DNA of 64,000 bases from Sphingobium estronivorans (lineage in GTDB: Bacteria > Pseudomonadota > Alphaproteobacteria > Sphingomonadales > Sphingomonadaceae): contig NZ_LFCT01000002.1 of the NCBI RefSeq assembly GCF_008692605.1, positions 62,001 to 126,000 of the forward strand, read 5' to 3'. This document shows, piece after piece, positions 41,305 through 53,537 of this stretch. The position numbers were made by a program, and so were the translations under genes. Position 1 is the stretch's first letter; every line of letters begins with the position of its first letter. The notes beneath the pieces were generated by a model, which was not told the DNA's origin, did not search any database, and worked only from the letters and a program-made list of their open reading frames with translations.

Positions 41305-41676
41305 ATGAACGACACGATTCAGATTTTCGGATCCGATATTTCCGCCCCGCCCATCGTCCACGCCCGCTTCAGCATCGGGGATGTGGTGCAGCATCGGCTC
41401 TTCGGCTTCCGGGGCGTGGTGTTCGACATCGACCCCGTCTTCGCCAACACAGAGGAATGGTATCAGGCCATTCCTGAGGGTGTGCGGCCGGACAAGGATC
41501 AACCCTTTTATCACCTGCTCGCGGAAAATGGCGAAACCAGCTATGTCGCCTATGTCAGCCAGCAGAATCTGATCGCGGACGACAGCGATGAGCCTGTGGA
41601 CCACCCGGCCATTGCCGGCATGTTCGGCACCTACGCCCATGGCAAATATCAGCTGCGCCCGCTCCACCGGCACTAG
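41305..41676 (+). CDS. hspQ: Heat shock protein HspQ (YccV-like)
   Basis: A 123-residue HspQ/YccV family protein: HARFSIGDVVQHRLFGFRGV (~19-38), IDPVFANTEEWY, then KDQPFYHLLAENGETSYVAY with YVSQQNLI. In enterobacteria HspQ binds hemimethylated DNA and modulates Lon/specificity of proteolysis. It is the first chromosomal gene beyond the tRNA. A weak heat-shock-like CTTGTTT/CCTAAAT pair lies just upstream (41269-41296). Confidence 0.92.
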   Translation: MNDTIQIFGSDISAPPIVHARFSIGDVVQHRLFGFRGVVFDIDPVFANTEEWYQAIPEGVRPDKDQPFYHLLAENGETSYVAYVSQQNLIADDSDEPVDHPAIAGMFGTYAHGKYQLRPLHRH

Positions 41677-42415
41677 GGTCCACCGGCGACGGGGGCTGGC
41701 AGGGCCGCTGTTCGCGGCGTTCCTGCTCGCGCCGACCAGCCCGCTTTGCGCCGCCGAGACGCAGCTTCCCACGATCAGGGTCAACGCCGACCCCGCCTTC
41801 CCCTTCTCGCGTGAGATCGAGGCTTTCGCCAAGGCCAATGAGGCGGGACCGCCCATCACCGATGCCACGCTGTTCCTGGGCAGTTCCAGCATCCGCCTGT
41901 GGGACATACCGGCCAGCTTCCCGGACATCGGCACGGTCAATCGCGGCTTTGGCGGGGCGACCACGCCCGATGTGCTGCATTATTACAAGCGCCTGCTGCC
42001 CAGGGCCAAGCCGCGTTCCATCCTTGTCTATGTCGGTGAAAATGATCTGGCCGCCGGCGCCACGCCCGCAGAGGTCGCGCATAATGTCCTGACCCTGCTC
42101 CGGCAGCTCCGCACCGATTATCCCAAGGCGCATATCGCCTATCTGTCACTCAAGCCGAGCCCGATCCGCTGGACGCTCTGGCCGAAAATGGCGGCGGTCA
42201 ACATGACCGTGGCGGCGCGTGGGCGGGTGTCCGGCTTCGATTATCTGGACGTCGGCCGGGTGTTGCTGGCCCCCGACGGACTGCCTGACGCATCGCTGTT
42301 CCGGGCCGACGGCCTGCACATGAACCCGCGCGGCTACACGCTCTGGACCAGACTGGTCGATGCCTATCTCGACGGAGCCGTAGACGCCGACCGCAAGCCG
42401 GTTGCCCCTTCCTGA
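41639..42415 (+). CDS. Secreted SGNH/GDSL-type hydrolase
   Basis: A ~258-residue protein with a hydrophobic signal segment (GLAGPLFAAFLLAPTSPLCA) and SGNH hydrolase blocks: ATLFLGSSSIRLW (block I, Ser of GSSS), NRGFGGATTPDVL (block II Gly), VYVGENDLAAG (block III Asn) and LFRADGLHMNPRGY (block V, Asp-x2-His). These enzymes cleave esters of lipids or carbohydrates in the periplasm. The start is uncertain: ATG 41639 overlaps hspQ by 38 bp and has no good Shine-Dalgarno, but no later ATG precedes the signal peptide. Confidence 0.8.
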   Translation: MANISCARSTGTRVHRRRGLAGPLFAAFLLAPTSPLCAAETQLPTIRVNADPAFPFSREIEAFAKANEAGPPITDATLFLGSSSIRLWDIPASFPDIGTVNRGFGGATTPDVLHYYKRLLPRAKPRSILVYVGENDLAAGATPAEVAHNVLTLLRQLRTDYPKAHIAYLSLKPSPIRWTLWPKMAAVNMTVAARGRVSGFDYLDVGRVLLAPDGLPDASLFRADGLHMNPRGYTLWTRLVDAYLDGAVDADRKPVAPS

Positions 42416-42494
42416 CTCACTTTCCGATTGATCCACGCCCAAGCAACATTATTACCGGACATTGATAAAACAAGCGCAGGCAAGGGAGCGACCA

Positions 42495-44471
42495 GTGAGT
42501 AGTGCAGCGATAGGCGATTCGGCCAAACCGGCCCCCATGGCGGAGCTGACGCTTCGCGGCGTCATATTGGGCGCACTCATCACCCTGCTGTTCACCGCGG
42601 CGAATGTCTATCTGGGGCTGAAAATCGGCCTGACCTTCGCCACATCGATCCCCGCCGCCGTCATCTCCATGGCGGTGCTGCGCCTGTTCGCGACCGGCAC
42701 GATCCTGGAAAACAACATCGTCCAGACGATCGCGTCGGCGGCGGGCACGCTGTCGGCGATCATCTTCGTGTTGCCGGGGCTGGTCATCATCGGCTGGTGG
42801 CAGGGTTTCCCCTATTGGCTTTCCGCCTTCACCATCGCCCTGGGCGGCATATTGGGCGTCATGTATTCGGTGCCGCTGCGCCGCGCGCTCGTCACCGGCT
42901 CCGACCTTCCCTATCCCGAGGGCGTCGCCGCCGCCGAGGTGCTGAAGGTCGGCGCGGGTTCGCGCGAGGGTCTGGAAGAGAATAAGCGCGGCCTTGCCGC
43001 CATCGTCGCCAGTTCGGTCGCCGCCGCCGCCTTCTCGATCCTCGCCAAGACGAAGCTGATCGCGGAGGAAGCCGCCACCTTCTTCAAATTCGGCGCGGGC
43101 GCCACCAGCGTCTCCACCAGCTTCTCCATGGCGCTGATCGGCGTCGGTCATCTGGTCGGCCTGTCGGTGGGCGTCGCCATGTTCTTCGGCCTGCTCATCA
43201 GCTGGGTCGGCATCGTCCCCACGCTCACCGCCCCGCTGCCCTCCGGCGCCGATCTGGCGGACATTGTCGGCACCACCTTTCGCATGAAGGCGCGCTTCAT
43301 CGGCGCAGGCACCATCGGCATCGCCGCGATCTGGACCCTGCTCAAGATACTGGGGCCCATCGTCAGCGGCATCCGCTCCGCCCTGGCCGCGGCCAGGATA
43401 CGCAAGGCCGGCAATGCCAGCCTGCTCGACCTGACCGAACGCGACCTGCCCATCGGCATCGTCGGCGGCACCATCCTCTCCTCGCTGGTTCCCATTGCCG
43501 TGCTGCTGTGGATGTTTGCGCAGGGCGGCCCCATCGCGCTCAATCCGGTGCCGATCATCGCCCTGACGCTGGCCTATATCCTGGTCGCGGGCATCGTGAT
43601 CGCCTCGGTCTGCGGCTATATGGCGGGCCTGATCGGCGCGTCGAACAGCCCGATTTCCGGCGTCGGCATCCTCGCGGTGCTGGGCGCGTCGCTGATCCTC
43701 GCGGCGATCTACGGCTCGGGCGGCGATCCGAAACAGAGCGAGGCGTTGATCGCCTATGCCCTGTTCGTAACCGCCATCATCTTCGGCGTCGCAACGATTT
43801 CCAACGATAATCTTCAGGATCTCAAGACCGGCCAACTCGTCGGCGCAACGCCCTGGAAGCAGCAGATAGCCCTCGTCCTCGGCGTGATCTTCGGCGCGCT
43901 GGTGATCCCGCCGGTGCTGGACCTGCTGAACAGCGCCTTCGGCTTCGCGGGCGCGCCGGGCGCCAAGGCCAGCGCCCTTCCGGCACCGCAGGCTGCGCTG
44001 ATCTCCGCACTGGCCAAGGGCGTGCTGGGCGGCGATCTCGACTGGAACCTCATCGGCTTCGGCGCGGGCATCGGCGTCGTCGTCATCGCCATTGACGAAT
44101 TGCTGGGCAAGGCGGGCAAGCTGCGCCTGCCGCCGCTCGCGGTGGGCATGGGCATCTACCTGCCCATGGCGCTGACCCTGCTGATCCCGGTCGGCGCGGT
44201 CATCGGCCATGTCTACAACCGCTGGGCGCTGCGCCAGTCCAACCCCGAATTTGCCGAGCGCATGGGGGTGCTGATGGCGACCGGCTTCATCGTCGGCGAA
44301 AGCCTGTTCGGCGTGGCCTTCGCGGGCATCGTCGCGGCGACCGACAGCGACGCGCCGCTGGCGCTGGTGGCGGAAAATGGCTGGGCCGTTCCCGCCTCCA
44401 TCATCCTGTTCGCGGCGGCGATCGGCGGGCTATATGCGCGCCTCAGGCGGCAAGCCGCTGCGCCTTTGTAA
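42495..44471 (+). CDS. OPT family oligopeptide transporter
   Basis: A 658-residue inner-membrane protein with about 15 TM helices of the oligopeptide transporter (OPT) superfamily. Family stretches: AANVYLGLKIGLTFATSIPA (residues ~35-54), DLPYPEGVAAAEVLKVG (~138-154), IGASNSPISGVG (~390) and a final FIVGESLFGVAFAGIV. OPT carriers take up small peptides or metal chelates with protons. GTG 42495 is preferred over TTG 42462 because of a GGGAG 7 nt upstream. Stand-alone gene; substrate unknown. Confidence 0.9.
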   Translation: MSSAAIGDSAKPAPMAELTLRGVILGALITLLFTAANVYLGLKIGLTFATSIPAAVISMAVLRLFATGTILENNIVQTIASAAGTLSAIIFVLPGLVIIGWWQGFPYWLSAFTIALGGILGVMYSVPLRRALVTGSDLPYPEGVAAAEVLKVGAGSREGLEENKRGLAAIVASSVAAAAFSILAKTKLIAEEAATFFKFGAGATSVSTSFSMALIGVGHLVGLSVGVAMFFGLLISWVGIVPTLTAPLPSGADLADIVGTTFRMKARFIGAGTIGIAAIWTLLKILGPIVSGIRSALAAARIRKAGNASLLDLTERDLPIGIVGGTILSSLVPIAVLLWMFAQGGPIALNPVPIIALTLAYILVAGIVIASVCGYMAGLIGASNSPISGVGILAVLGASLILAAIYGSGGDPKQSEALIAYALFVTAIIFGVATISNDNLQDLKTGQLVGATPWKQQIALVLGVIFGALVIPPVLDLLNSAFGFAGAPGAKASALPAPQAALISALAKGVLGGDLDWNLIGFGAGIGVVVIAIDELLGKAGKLRLPPLAVGMGIYLPMALTLLIPVGAVIGHVYNRWALRQSNPEFAERMGVLMATGFIVGESLFGVAFAGIVAATDSDAPLALVAENGWAVPASIILFAAAIGGLYARLRRQAAAPL

Positions 44472-44612
44472 TAATTTGCAACAAGGGCGTTTTTCATCGA
44501 ACTGTCATCGAAATAACATTTCCCTGTAAGCTATAGCCGTCACTGCCCCCTCGACCGGATGGGGGGCAGCGGTTCGCCGCTGAACTCCCGTCGGCAACAG
44601 GGAGACTTCCGC

Positions 44613-47384
44613 ATGAATCGTCTTTTCCGTGGCGCAAGCCGCGCGGCCATGGCCCTTGCCCTCACGACGCCCGCCGCCGCGCTGGCGGGCACCATCACCG
44701 GCACCGTGTCCGACGGCACAGGCACCCGCGCACTTCAATCGACCCAATTGCGCATCGTCGAACTGGGCCGCGTGGCCGAAGCGGGCCGCGACGGCAGCTA
44801 CCGTTTCCCCGACGTGGCGCCCGGCACCTACACGCTCGAGGCCCGCTATGTCGGCGCCGATCCGGTGCGCGCGACCGTCATCGTCCCCGCCACCGGCGAT
44901 GTCGACGCCGACATCCGCATCGGCTCCACCATCGACAGTTCGATCATCGTCGTCGGCCAGGTCGCGAATCAAGCCTCCGCCCTCTCTCGCCAGCGCGCCG
45001 CCGATGGCGTGGAAAGCGTCCTGACCCGTGACGCCGTGGGCCAGTTCCCCGATCAGAATGTCGCGGAATCGCTGCGCCGCCTGTCGGGGGTCAACATCCT
45101 CAACGACCAGGGCGAAGGCCGCTTCGTCTCGGTTCGCGGCCTCGACCCGGAACTCAACGCCGCCTCGGTCAACGGCGTGCGCCTGCCTGCGCCGGAAAGC
45201 GACGTCCGCTCGGTCGCGCTGGACGTGATCCCGTCCGAACTCATCGAATCCATCGAGGTCAAGAAATCGCTGACCCCCGATATGGACGGCGACACCATCG
45301 GCGCCTCGATCGAAATCAACACCACCAGCGCCTTCGACCGCAAGAAGGACCTGTTCTCGATCAAGGCCGAGGGCAGCTATAACGACCTGACCGACAGCGT
45401 CACGCCCAAGGGCAGCTTCGATTTTTCGAAGAAGATCACGGACAATTTCGGCATCGCGGGCGGCGCCAGCTATTATAAGCGCCGCTTCGCCACCAATAAT
45501 GAGGAAATGGACGGCTGGGATGTGGACAACGGCATCGCCTATGCCGACACCATGGAATATCGCGACTATGACGTGACCCGCAAGCGTATCGGCGCTTCGC
45601 TCAGCCTCGACTGGCAGCCCAGCCCCTCGACCAAGCTCTACGCCCGCGGCCTCTACAGCCAGTTCGACGATCAGGAATATCGCCGCCGCCTGACCTTCGA
45701 AATGGACGAAGCGCCCTCCTCCGGCAGCGCGACGACCGCCGGCTTCGACTCGCAGGACGGCGAGATCACCGTCACCCGTGACCTCAAGGACCGCTTCGAA
45801 CGCCAGCGCATCCGCTCGCTCAGTCTGGGCGGCGAAACCAATACCGGCCCATGGAAATTCACCTATATGGGCAGCTTGTCGAAATCCTCCGAGCGCGAGA
45901 ATGGTTCGATCGACCCGGTCGCCTTCGAACGCAAGTTCGATGACGGCGACGATTTCGGCGTGGTCTTCGACTATGGCAATCCGCGCCGGACGGCCTATGC
46001 CATCACCTCGGGCGCCGACATCTTCCTCGACCCCGGCGAATATGAATTCGACAAGGTGGAACGCACCACGCTGAGCGATTCGCAGGATGAGGAATGGGCG
46101 GTCAAGGCCGACATTTCCCGCAAGTTTGCGATGAACGGCGGCGAATTCACCATCCAGGCGGGCGGCAAGGCCCGCTGGCGGACCAAATCCTATAATGGCA
46201 CTTTCGATGTCTATAAGGGCTTTGACGGCGACCTGACGCTGGCCGATGTTCTGGGCAAGCAGGATTACGACCTTGCCAGCATCGATCCGGTCCCGGCGAA
46301 AAAATCCTTCCGCAAATATTTCAACGAGAATTTCTCCAGCTTCGAACTGGACGATGGCGACACATGGCAGGCATCGAACGAATCCGACTATAGCGTCGAT
46401 GAGGATATTCAGGCCGCCTATCTGCTTGGCCGCTGGGACAGCGCAAAACTGCGCGTGGTCGGCGGCGTGCGCATGGAGCACACGAAGAACGACATCACCG
46501 GCAACCTGCTCGACCTCGACGCGCAAACGCTGACCGTGCTCAACGTCAAGCGCAGCTATACCGACTGGCTGCCCAGCCTCACCGCCCGCTATGAGCCGGT
46601 CGCCAACCTTGTCCTGCGCGCCGCCGGTTATAAGAGCCTGGTCCGTCCCAAGCTGTCGCAACTCGCCCCTCGCGTCGTCATCGAAGACAATGAGGGAGAA
46701 TTCGGCAATCCCGACCTCAAGCCCTATCGCGCCTGGAACATCGACCTGTCGGCGGAATATTATTTCGGCCGCAACGCGGCCCTGTCAGGCGGCTTCTTCT
46801 GGAAGGACGTGAAGAATTTCACCTACGTCCAGGTGATCGAGGACTATCAATATGGGTCCGCGCTGCTGGACGAGGCATCGATCCCTGTCAACGGCGCGAG
46901 CGGCAAGATCAAGGGCGTCGAACTCAGCTACAGCCAGGTTTTCGATTTCCTGCCCGCGCCCCTGGACGGCCTGCTCGCGCAGGTGAACTACACCTATACC
47001 GACGCCAAGGGCACGGTGCTGACCGATGGCGACATTGCCGATCCGCGCAGGATTCCGCTGGCGGCGTCTTCCAAGAACACGCTGAATGTCGTGCTGGGCT
47101 ATGAAAAAGGTCCGCTCTCGCTGCGCGCGGCGGGCACCTATCGCGACAAATATCTGGATGAAATCGGCGATAGGGCGGAGGAGGACCGCTATGTCGACGA
47201 TCATTTCCAGCTCGACCTCAGCGCCAAATATCGCATCACGCCGGGCGTGCGCGTCTTCGCCGACTGGGTGAATGTCACCAACGCGCCCTATTTTGCCTAT
47301 CAGAATCTGGGCGGCCGCCAGCGTCTGCTGCAATATGAAAATTACAGCTGGACCCTCAAATTCGGCGTGAGCGCGAACTTCTGA
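44613..47384 (+). CDS. TonB-dependent receptor coupled to phytase
   Basis: A 923-residue receptor: signal peptide (~1-28), carboxypeptidase-regulatory-like N-terminal domain (GTITGTVSDGTGTRALQSTQ, ~29-48), plug with FPDQNVAESLRRLSGVNI and RFVSVRGLDP, and a large barrel ending WTLKFGVSANF with terminal Phe. Its stop codon overlaps the phytase ATG by 1 bp. This receptor-phytase pair, frequent in sphingomonads, suggests uptake of inositol phosphates or a product of their hydrolysis. GGGAG lies 8 nt before ATG 44613. Confidence 0.92.
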   Translation: MNRLFRGASRAAMALALTTPAAALAGTITGTVSDGTGTRALQSTQLRIVELGRVAEAGRDGSYRFPDVAPGTYTLEARYVGADPVRATVIVPATGDVDADIRIGSTIDSSIIVVGQVANQASALSRQRAADGVESVLTRDAVGQFPDQNVAESLRRLSGVNILNDQGEGRFVSVRGLDPELNAASVNGVRLPAPESDVRSVALDVIPSELIESIEVKKSLTPDMDGDTIGASIEINTTSAFDRKKDLFSIKAEGSYNDLTDSVTPKGSFDFSKKITDNFGIAGGASYYKRRFATNNEEMDGWDVDNGIAYADTMEYRDYDVTRKRIGASLSLDWQPSPSTKLYARGLYSQFDDQEYRRRLTFEMDEAPSSGSATTAGFDSQDGEITVTRDLKDRFERQRIRSLSLGGETNTGPWKFTYMGSLSKSSERENGSIDPVAFERKFDDGDDFGVVFDYGNPRRTAYAITSGADIFLDPGEYEFDKVERTTLSDSQDEEWAVKADISRKFAMNGGEFTIQAGGKARWRTKSYNGTFDVYKGFDGDLTLADVLGKQDYDLASIDPVPAKKSFRKYFNENFSSFELDDGDTWQASNESDYSVDEDIQAAYLLGRWDSAKLRVVGGVRMEHTKNDITGNLLDLDAQTLTVLNVKRSYTDWLPSLTARYEPVANLVLRAAGYKSLVRPKLSQLAPRVVIEDNEGEFGNPDLKPYRAWNIDLSAEYYFGRNAALSGGFFWKDVKNFTYVQVIEDYQYGSALLDEASIPVNGASGKIKGVELSYSQVFDFLPAPLDGLLAQVNYTYTDAKGTVLTDGDIADPRRIPLAASSKNTLNVVLGYEKGPLSLRAAGTYRDKYLDEIGDRAEEDRYVDDHFQLDLSAKYRITPGVRVFADWVNVTNAPYFAYQNLGGRQRLLQYENYSWTLKFGVSANF

Positions 47385-48454
47385 TGAGGAAAAAACTCCT
47401 TTTCACCCTGCCCTTCCTCTCGCTCGCGGCCTGCGCCACGGGCGAACGGGAGGTCCCGGTCGAAACCCGCATCGCCAACGCCACCCCCGCCGCGACCGTC
47501 ACGGCGCGGGGGGAAACCGTTCCCGTCGGCACCGCCAATGCCGACGCGGCGGACGATCCGGCGATCTGGCGCAACGCCGCCGATCCCGCGCAAAGCCTGA
47601 TCGTCGGCACCGACAAGAAGGCCGGGCTGTATGTCTATGGCCTTGACGGCAAGACCCGCGACTTTCTGGACGCGGGCCGGGTCAATAATGTCGACCTGCG
47701 CGACGGCGTGGCGATCCATGGCGGAAACGGCATCCTCGTCGTCGCCAGCGACCGCAACGATGTCGCCCAGGCGAAGCTCGCCCTCTTCCGGCTCGATCCC
47801 GCCACCGCCAAGCTTTCGGCGCTGGGCAAAATCGATGCGGGCCAGGGCGAAGCCTATGGCGTCTGCCTGTACCGCGCGCCGGAAACGATCTATGCCTTCA
47901 TCGTGCTCAAGGACGGCACGGTCCACCAGATTGCGCTCGACACCGGGAGCGCCGCGCCTTCGGGCAAGATCGTCCGCAGCCTGAAGCTCGGCACCCAATC
48001 GGAAGGCTGTGCGGTCGATGACCGCACCGGCATCCTTTATGTGGCGGAGGAGGATGTCGGCCTTTGGCGCTTCGACGCCCGCGCGACCGGCTCGACCGCG
48101 CCGACCAAAATCGCTGCCGCCGACGGCAGGAACCTCGTCATGGATGCCGAAGGCGTCGCCCTTGCCCCCATCGGGGAAAAGGACGGCTATGTCCTCGTTT
48201 CCAGTCAGGGCGACAATGGCTATGTCCTCTATCGCATGAGCGACGACAGCTATGTCGGGCGCTTCCGCGTGATCGACGGCATCCTTGGCGGCGCGGAGGA
48301 AACCGACGGCATCGAATTGATGCTGGGCGATTTCGGCCCCAATTACCCCGGCGGCCTCTTCGTGGCGCAGGACGGCCATAACGCCGCCGCCGCCCAGAAC
48401 TTCAAACTGGTCGCCTGGAACGACATCATGAAGGCGCTGGGGATCACTCACTAA
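47384..48454 (+). CDS. Beta-propeller 3-phytase, lipoprotein
   Basis: A 356-residue beta-propeller phytase with a lipoprotein signal peptide and lipobox LAAC (Cys17). The propeller includes DDPAIWRNAADPAQSLIVGT (~55-74), a GLYVYGLDGK blade, RNNVDLRDG-like metal-binding turns (VNNVDLRDG), a conserved EGCAVDDRTGILYVAEED block (~206-223) and a FVAQDGHN C-terminal block. It would release phosphate from phytate at the outer membrane, with calcium. It is translationally coupled to the TonB receptor. No PHO-box-like sequence was located with confidence. Confidence 0.92.
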   Translation: MRKKLLFTLPFLSLAACATGEREVPVETRIANATPAATVTARGETVPVGTANADAADDPAIWRNAADPAQSLIVGTDKKAGLYVYGLDGKTRDFLDAGRVNNVDLRDGVAIHGGNGILVVASDRNDVAQAKLALFRLDPATAKLSALGKIDAGQGEAYGVCLYRAPETIYAFIVLKDGTVHQIALDTGSAAPSGKIVRSLKLGTQSEGCAVDDRTGILYVAEEDVGLWRFDARATGSTAPTKIAAADGRNLVMDAEGVALAPIGEKDGYVLVSSQGDNGYVLYRMSDDSYVGRFRVIDGILGGAEETDGIELMLGDFGPNYPGGLFVAQDGHNAAAAQNFKLVAWNDIMKALGITH

Positions 48455-48558
48455 CGCGCGTTCGTTCAGGAGAGGGCCTGCAAGTCCTCTCCTCCTTTCA
48501 GCCCCATTGCATTCAGCACCCGACAACGCGACATTCCTCCAAAATGGGGGAGAGCTTC

Positions 48559-49875
48559 ATGTCCATCGTTGAAACCTACCGCGCCAAGACCATGACCGCC
48601 GCACAGGCCGTCGCGCTGATACCCGACGCCGCAAAAATGGTCGTCGGCCTCGGCGTCAGTTACCCGCCTGCCCTGATGGATGCGCTGGCCGACAGGGTTC
48701 GCGCGGGCAACCTCACCGGCGGCACCCTCTATTGCATGCTGGCCTGCCCGGCCGCGAGCAAATCCATCCTCTCCTCCGACCTGCACGACCGCATCCGTCA
48801 TGTCAGCCTGTTCCATGGCGGCGTCGAACGCGCCACCGACGCGTTGCGCGCAGGCACGACGCAGGCCTTCGTTGAAACGCTCCCGGTCCAGTTCCACCAG
48901 ATCCCCCGCATCCTGACCGAGAATCTGCGCGCCGACACGCTGTTCACCACGGTCTCACCGATGGATGCCGATGGTTGCTTCAGTCTGGGCACCAATACGG
49001 ATTATGCCCTCGCCGTCGCACGCAGCGGTGCCCGGCTGGTCGTGGAGGTCAATCCCGCCATGCCCACTGTCCATGGCGACTGCAAAATCCCGCTCTCGGC
49101 AGTCGCCGCCATTGTGGAGAACGACGCCCCGCTGTTGCAGATCCCCGCCCTCCCCCGGACCCCCAATGACGAAGCCATCGGCGCCATCATCGCGGAGATG
49201 GTGGAGGATGGCGCCTGCCTGCAAATGGGCATTGGCGCCGTGCCGGACGCGGTCTGCGCCGCGCTGATGAATCACCGGCACCTCGGCATCCACACTGAAC
49301 TTCTGACTCCCGGCCTCGTCGGCCTGATCAGGGCGGGCGCGGTCGACAACAGCCGCAAGGCGATCCTGCCCGGCCGCTCGGTCTTCACCTTCGCCATGGG
49401 CGATCAGGACCTCTACGATTTCCTGCACGACAACCCGACGCTGGCAGCGCATCCGGTCGAATATGTGAACGCCCCCCACATCATCGCGCAGAACGACCGA
49501 GTGATTTCCGTGAACGCCACCATTCAGGTCGACCTCAGTGGCGCCTGCAATTCGGAATATATGAACGGTCGCCAATATAGCGGCACCGGCGGCCAGCTCG
49601 ATTTCGTGCGTGGCGCCTATGCGTCGAAGGGCGGCCGCTCGATCATCGCCTGCCACTCGACCGCCGCGAAGGGGAAGGTTTCGCGCATCGTGCCCTGGCT
49701 CGACGGCCCGGTCACGACGCCGCGCACCGACACCCATATCATCGTCACCGAATATGGCTGGGCCGATATGAAGGGCAAGACGCTCTCCCAACGCGCCCGC
49801 GCGCTGATCGCCATCGCTCATCCCGATTTTCGCGAAGAGCTGGAACGGGCCGCCTTCGAACGAAGATTGTTCTAA
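48559..49875 (+). CDS. Acetyl-CoA hydrolase/transferase family protein
   Basis: A 438-residue class I CoA-transferase/acetyl-CoA hydrolase. Family blocks: GLGVSYPPALMDALADR (~31-47), VSPMDADGCFSLG, EMVEDGACLQMGIGAVPDAV (~215-234) and GGQLDFVRGAYASKGG (~346-361) with ACNSEYMNG. It most resembles 4-hydroxybutyrate/acetate CoA-transferases. The in-frame ATG 48544 is rejected since GGGGGAG forms the ribosome-binding site for ATG 48559. Substrate pair unknown. Confidence 0.88.
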   Translation: MSIVETYRAKTMTAAQAVALIPDAAKMVVGLGVSYPPALMDALADRVRAGNLTGGTLYCMLACPAASKSILSSDLHDRIRHVSLFHGGVERATDALRAGTTQAFVETLPVQFHQIPRILTENLRADTLFTTVSPMDADGCFSLGTNTDYALAVARSGARLVVEVNPAMPTVHGDCKIPLSAVAAIVENDAPLLQIPALPRTPNDEAIGAIIAEMVEDGACLQMGIGAVPDAVCAALMNHRHLGIHTELLTPGLVGLIRAGAVDNSRKAILPGRSVFTFAMGDQDLYDFLHDNPTLAAHPVEYVNAPHIIAQNDRVISVNATIQVDLSGACNSEYMNGRQYSGTGGQLDFVRGAYASKGGRSIIACHSTAAKGKVSRIVPWLDGPVTTPRTDTHIIVTEYGWADMKGKTLSQRARALIAIAHPDFREELERAAFERRLF

Positions 49876-50011
49876 GGCCCGTGGGGATTGAGTTCAGGGT
49901 GACGCGAAAATGGTGGCGTTCGAGAACCGGCGCGCAGCGTATTTAAAGGAGGCGAGCACCGGAAGCGCAGAAAGTTGGCCCGCCATGGGGTGAATCCCCC
50001 ACACACCCTAG

Positions 50012-50042
50012 AAAAAAGGGCGGTGGATCGTTCCACCGTCCC
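50012..50042 (-). terminator. Intrinsic terminator of the M1 aminopeptidase gene
   Basis: On the minus strand a GGGACGGTGGA...TCCACCGCCC hairpin is followed by TTTTTTC, 7 bp beyond the stop codon. This is a standard Rho-independent terminator. Confidence 0.8.
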
Positions 50043-50048
50043 GTCATT

Positions 50049-52697
<2,649 letters not shown>

Positions 52698-52994
52698 GAG
52701 GTTCACAACTCCGACACGTTGGAACGGCACGGCGAAAACAGGCCGCGCCATGATGACAGGGGATCGCCCCTTTCGCCTCATCGGTCAAGCCGGGCGCCCC
52801 GTCGCTGATGTCGTTAGTCGAAGTTTGTTGTTCGTTTGTCAAACAAAGGGATGGCGACGAAGGGTCGGTTGGCTTTTCGTCCCGGTGGAGTCGAAAAGAG
52901 TGCACCGGAGCGCAGCGCGCTCATGAGGAGGTGAGCGCGGGAACGCAGGAAATCGCTCTTTGCAGGCCCGCATCGGCGGAATGACGGCCGATCC

Positions 52995-53453
52995 TCAACC
53001 CCGGCCGCGATAGCCCGGCACATCCTGCGCAGGCAGCCACAGACCCGCAGGCGGTTCCCCGGATTGCCAGAACACATCGATGGGAATCCCCCCGCGCGGA
53101 TACCAATAGCCCCCGATCCGCAGCCAGATCGGGTTCATCTCGGCAAACAACCGTTCCCCGATCCCCACGGTGCAATCCTCATGGAAAGCCGCATGGTTGC
53201 GGAACGATCCCAGGAACAGCTTCAGCGACTTCGATTCAACGATGGTCGCGGCGGGCGCATAGTCGATCACCAGATGGGCGAAATCGGGCTGCCCGGTCAC
53301 CGGACAGAGCGAGGTGAACTCCGGCGCGGTGAAGCGCACCAGATAGGGCTTGCCCGGCCGGGGATTGGGCACATAGTCCAGCGCAGCGTCTTCCGGGCGC
53401 GTGGGCAGGGCGCTGTTTTGCCCCAGATGAAGTGGAGTCGGCATGTCAGTCAT
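52995..53453 (-). CDS. queF: NADPH-dependent preQ0 reductase QueF
   Basis: A 152-residue unimodular QueF. The catalytic Cys50 and Asp57 lie in [15 protein letters not shown], followed by the QueF signature [20 protein letters not shown] (~73-92; the signature is SKSLKLY in most). It reduces preQ0 to preQ1 in queuosine biosynthesis in the cytoplasm. No other que genes are adjacent in the window. Confidence 0.95.
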   Translation of the reverse strand: MTDMPTPLHLGQNSALPTRPEDAALDYVPNPRPGKPYLVRFTAPEFTSLCPVTGQPDFAHLVIDYAPAATIVESKSLKLFLGSFRNHAAFHEDCTVGIGERLFAEMNPIWLRIGGYWYPRGGIPIDVFWQSGEPPAGLWLPAQDVPGYRGRG

Positions 53454-53537
53454 GGACAGGCCGTCTACGCGATTGCACGGCCAATGTCATCGTCACGCCT
53501 CTCTTGCCTTTCATTCATGACAGGTTCAACAGACGCC

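Noticed and set aside
42417-44210. 597-codon minus-strand frame opposite the OPT transporter
   Set aside because: Low-complexity D/Q/R/G-rich shadow of a clear membrane protein.
44505-46661. 718-codon minus-strand frame opposite the phytase-linked TonB receptor
   Set aside because: Shadow of the receptor gene; the sense strand has signal peptide, plug and barrel end.
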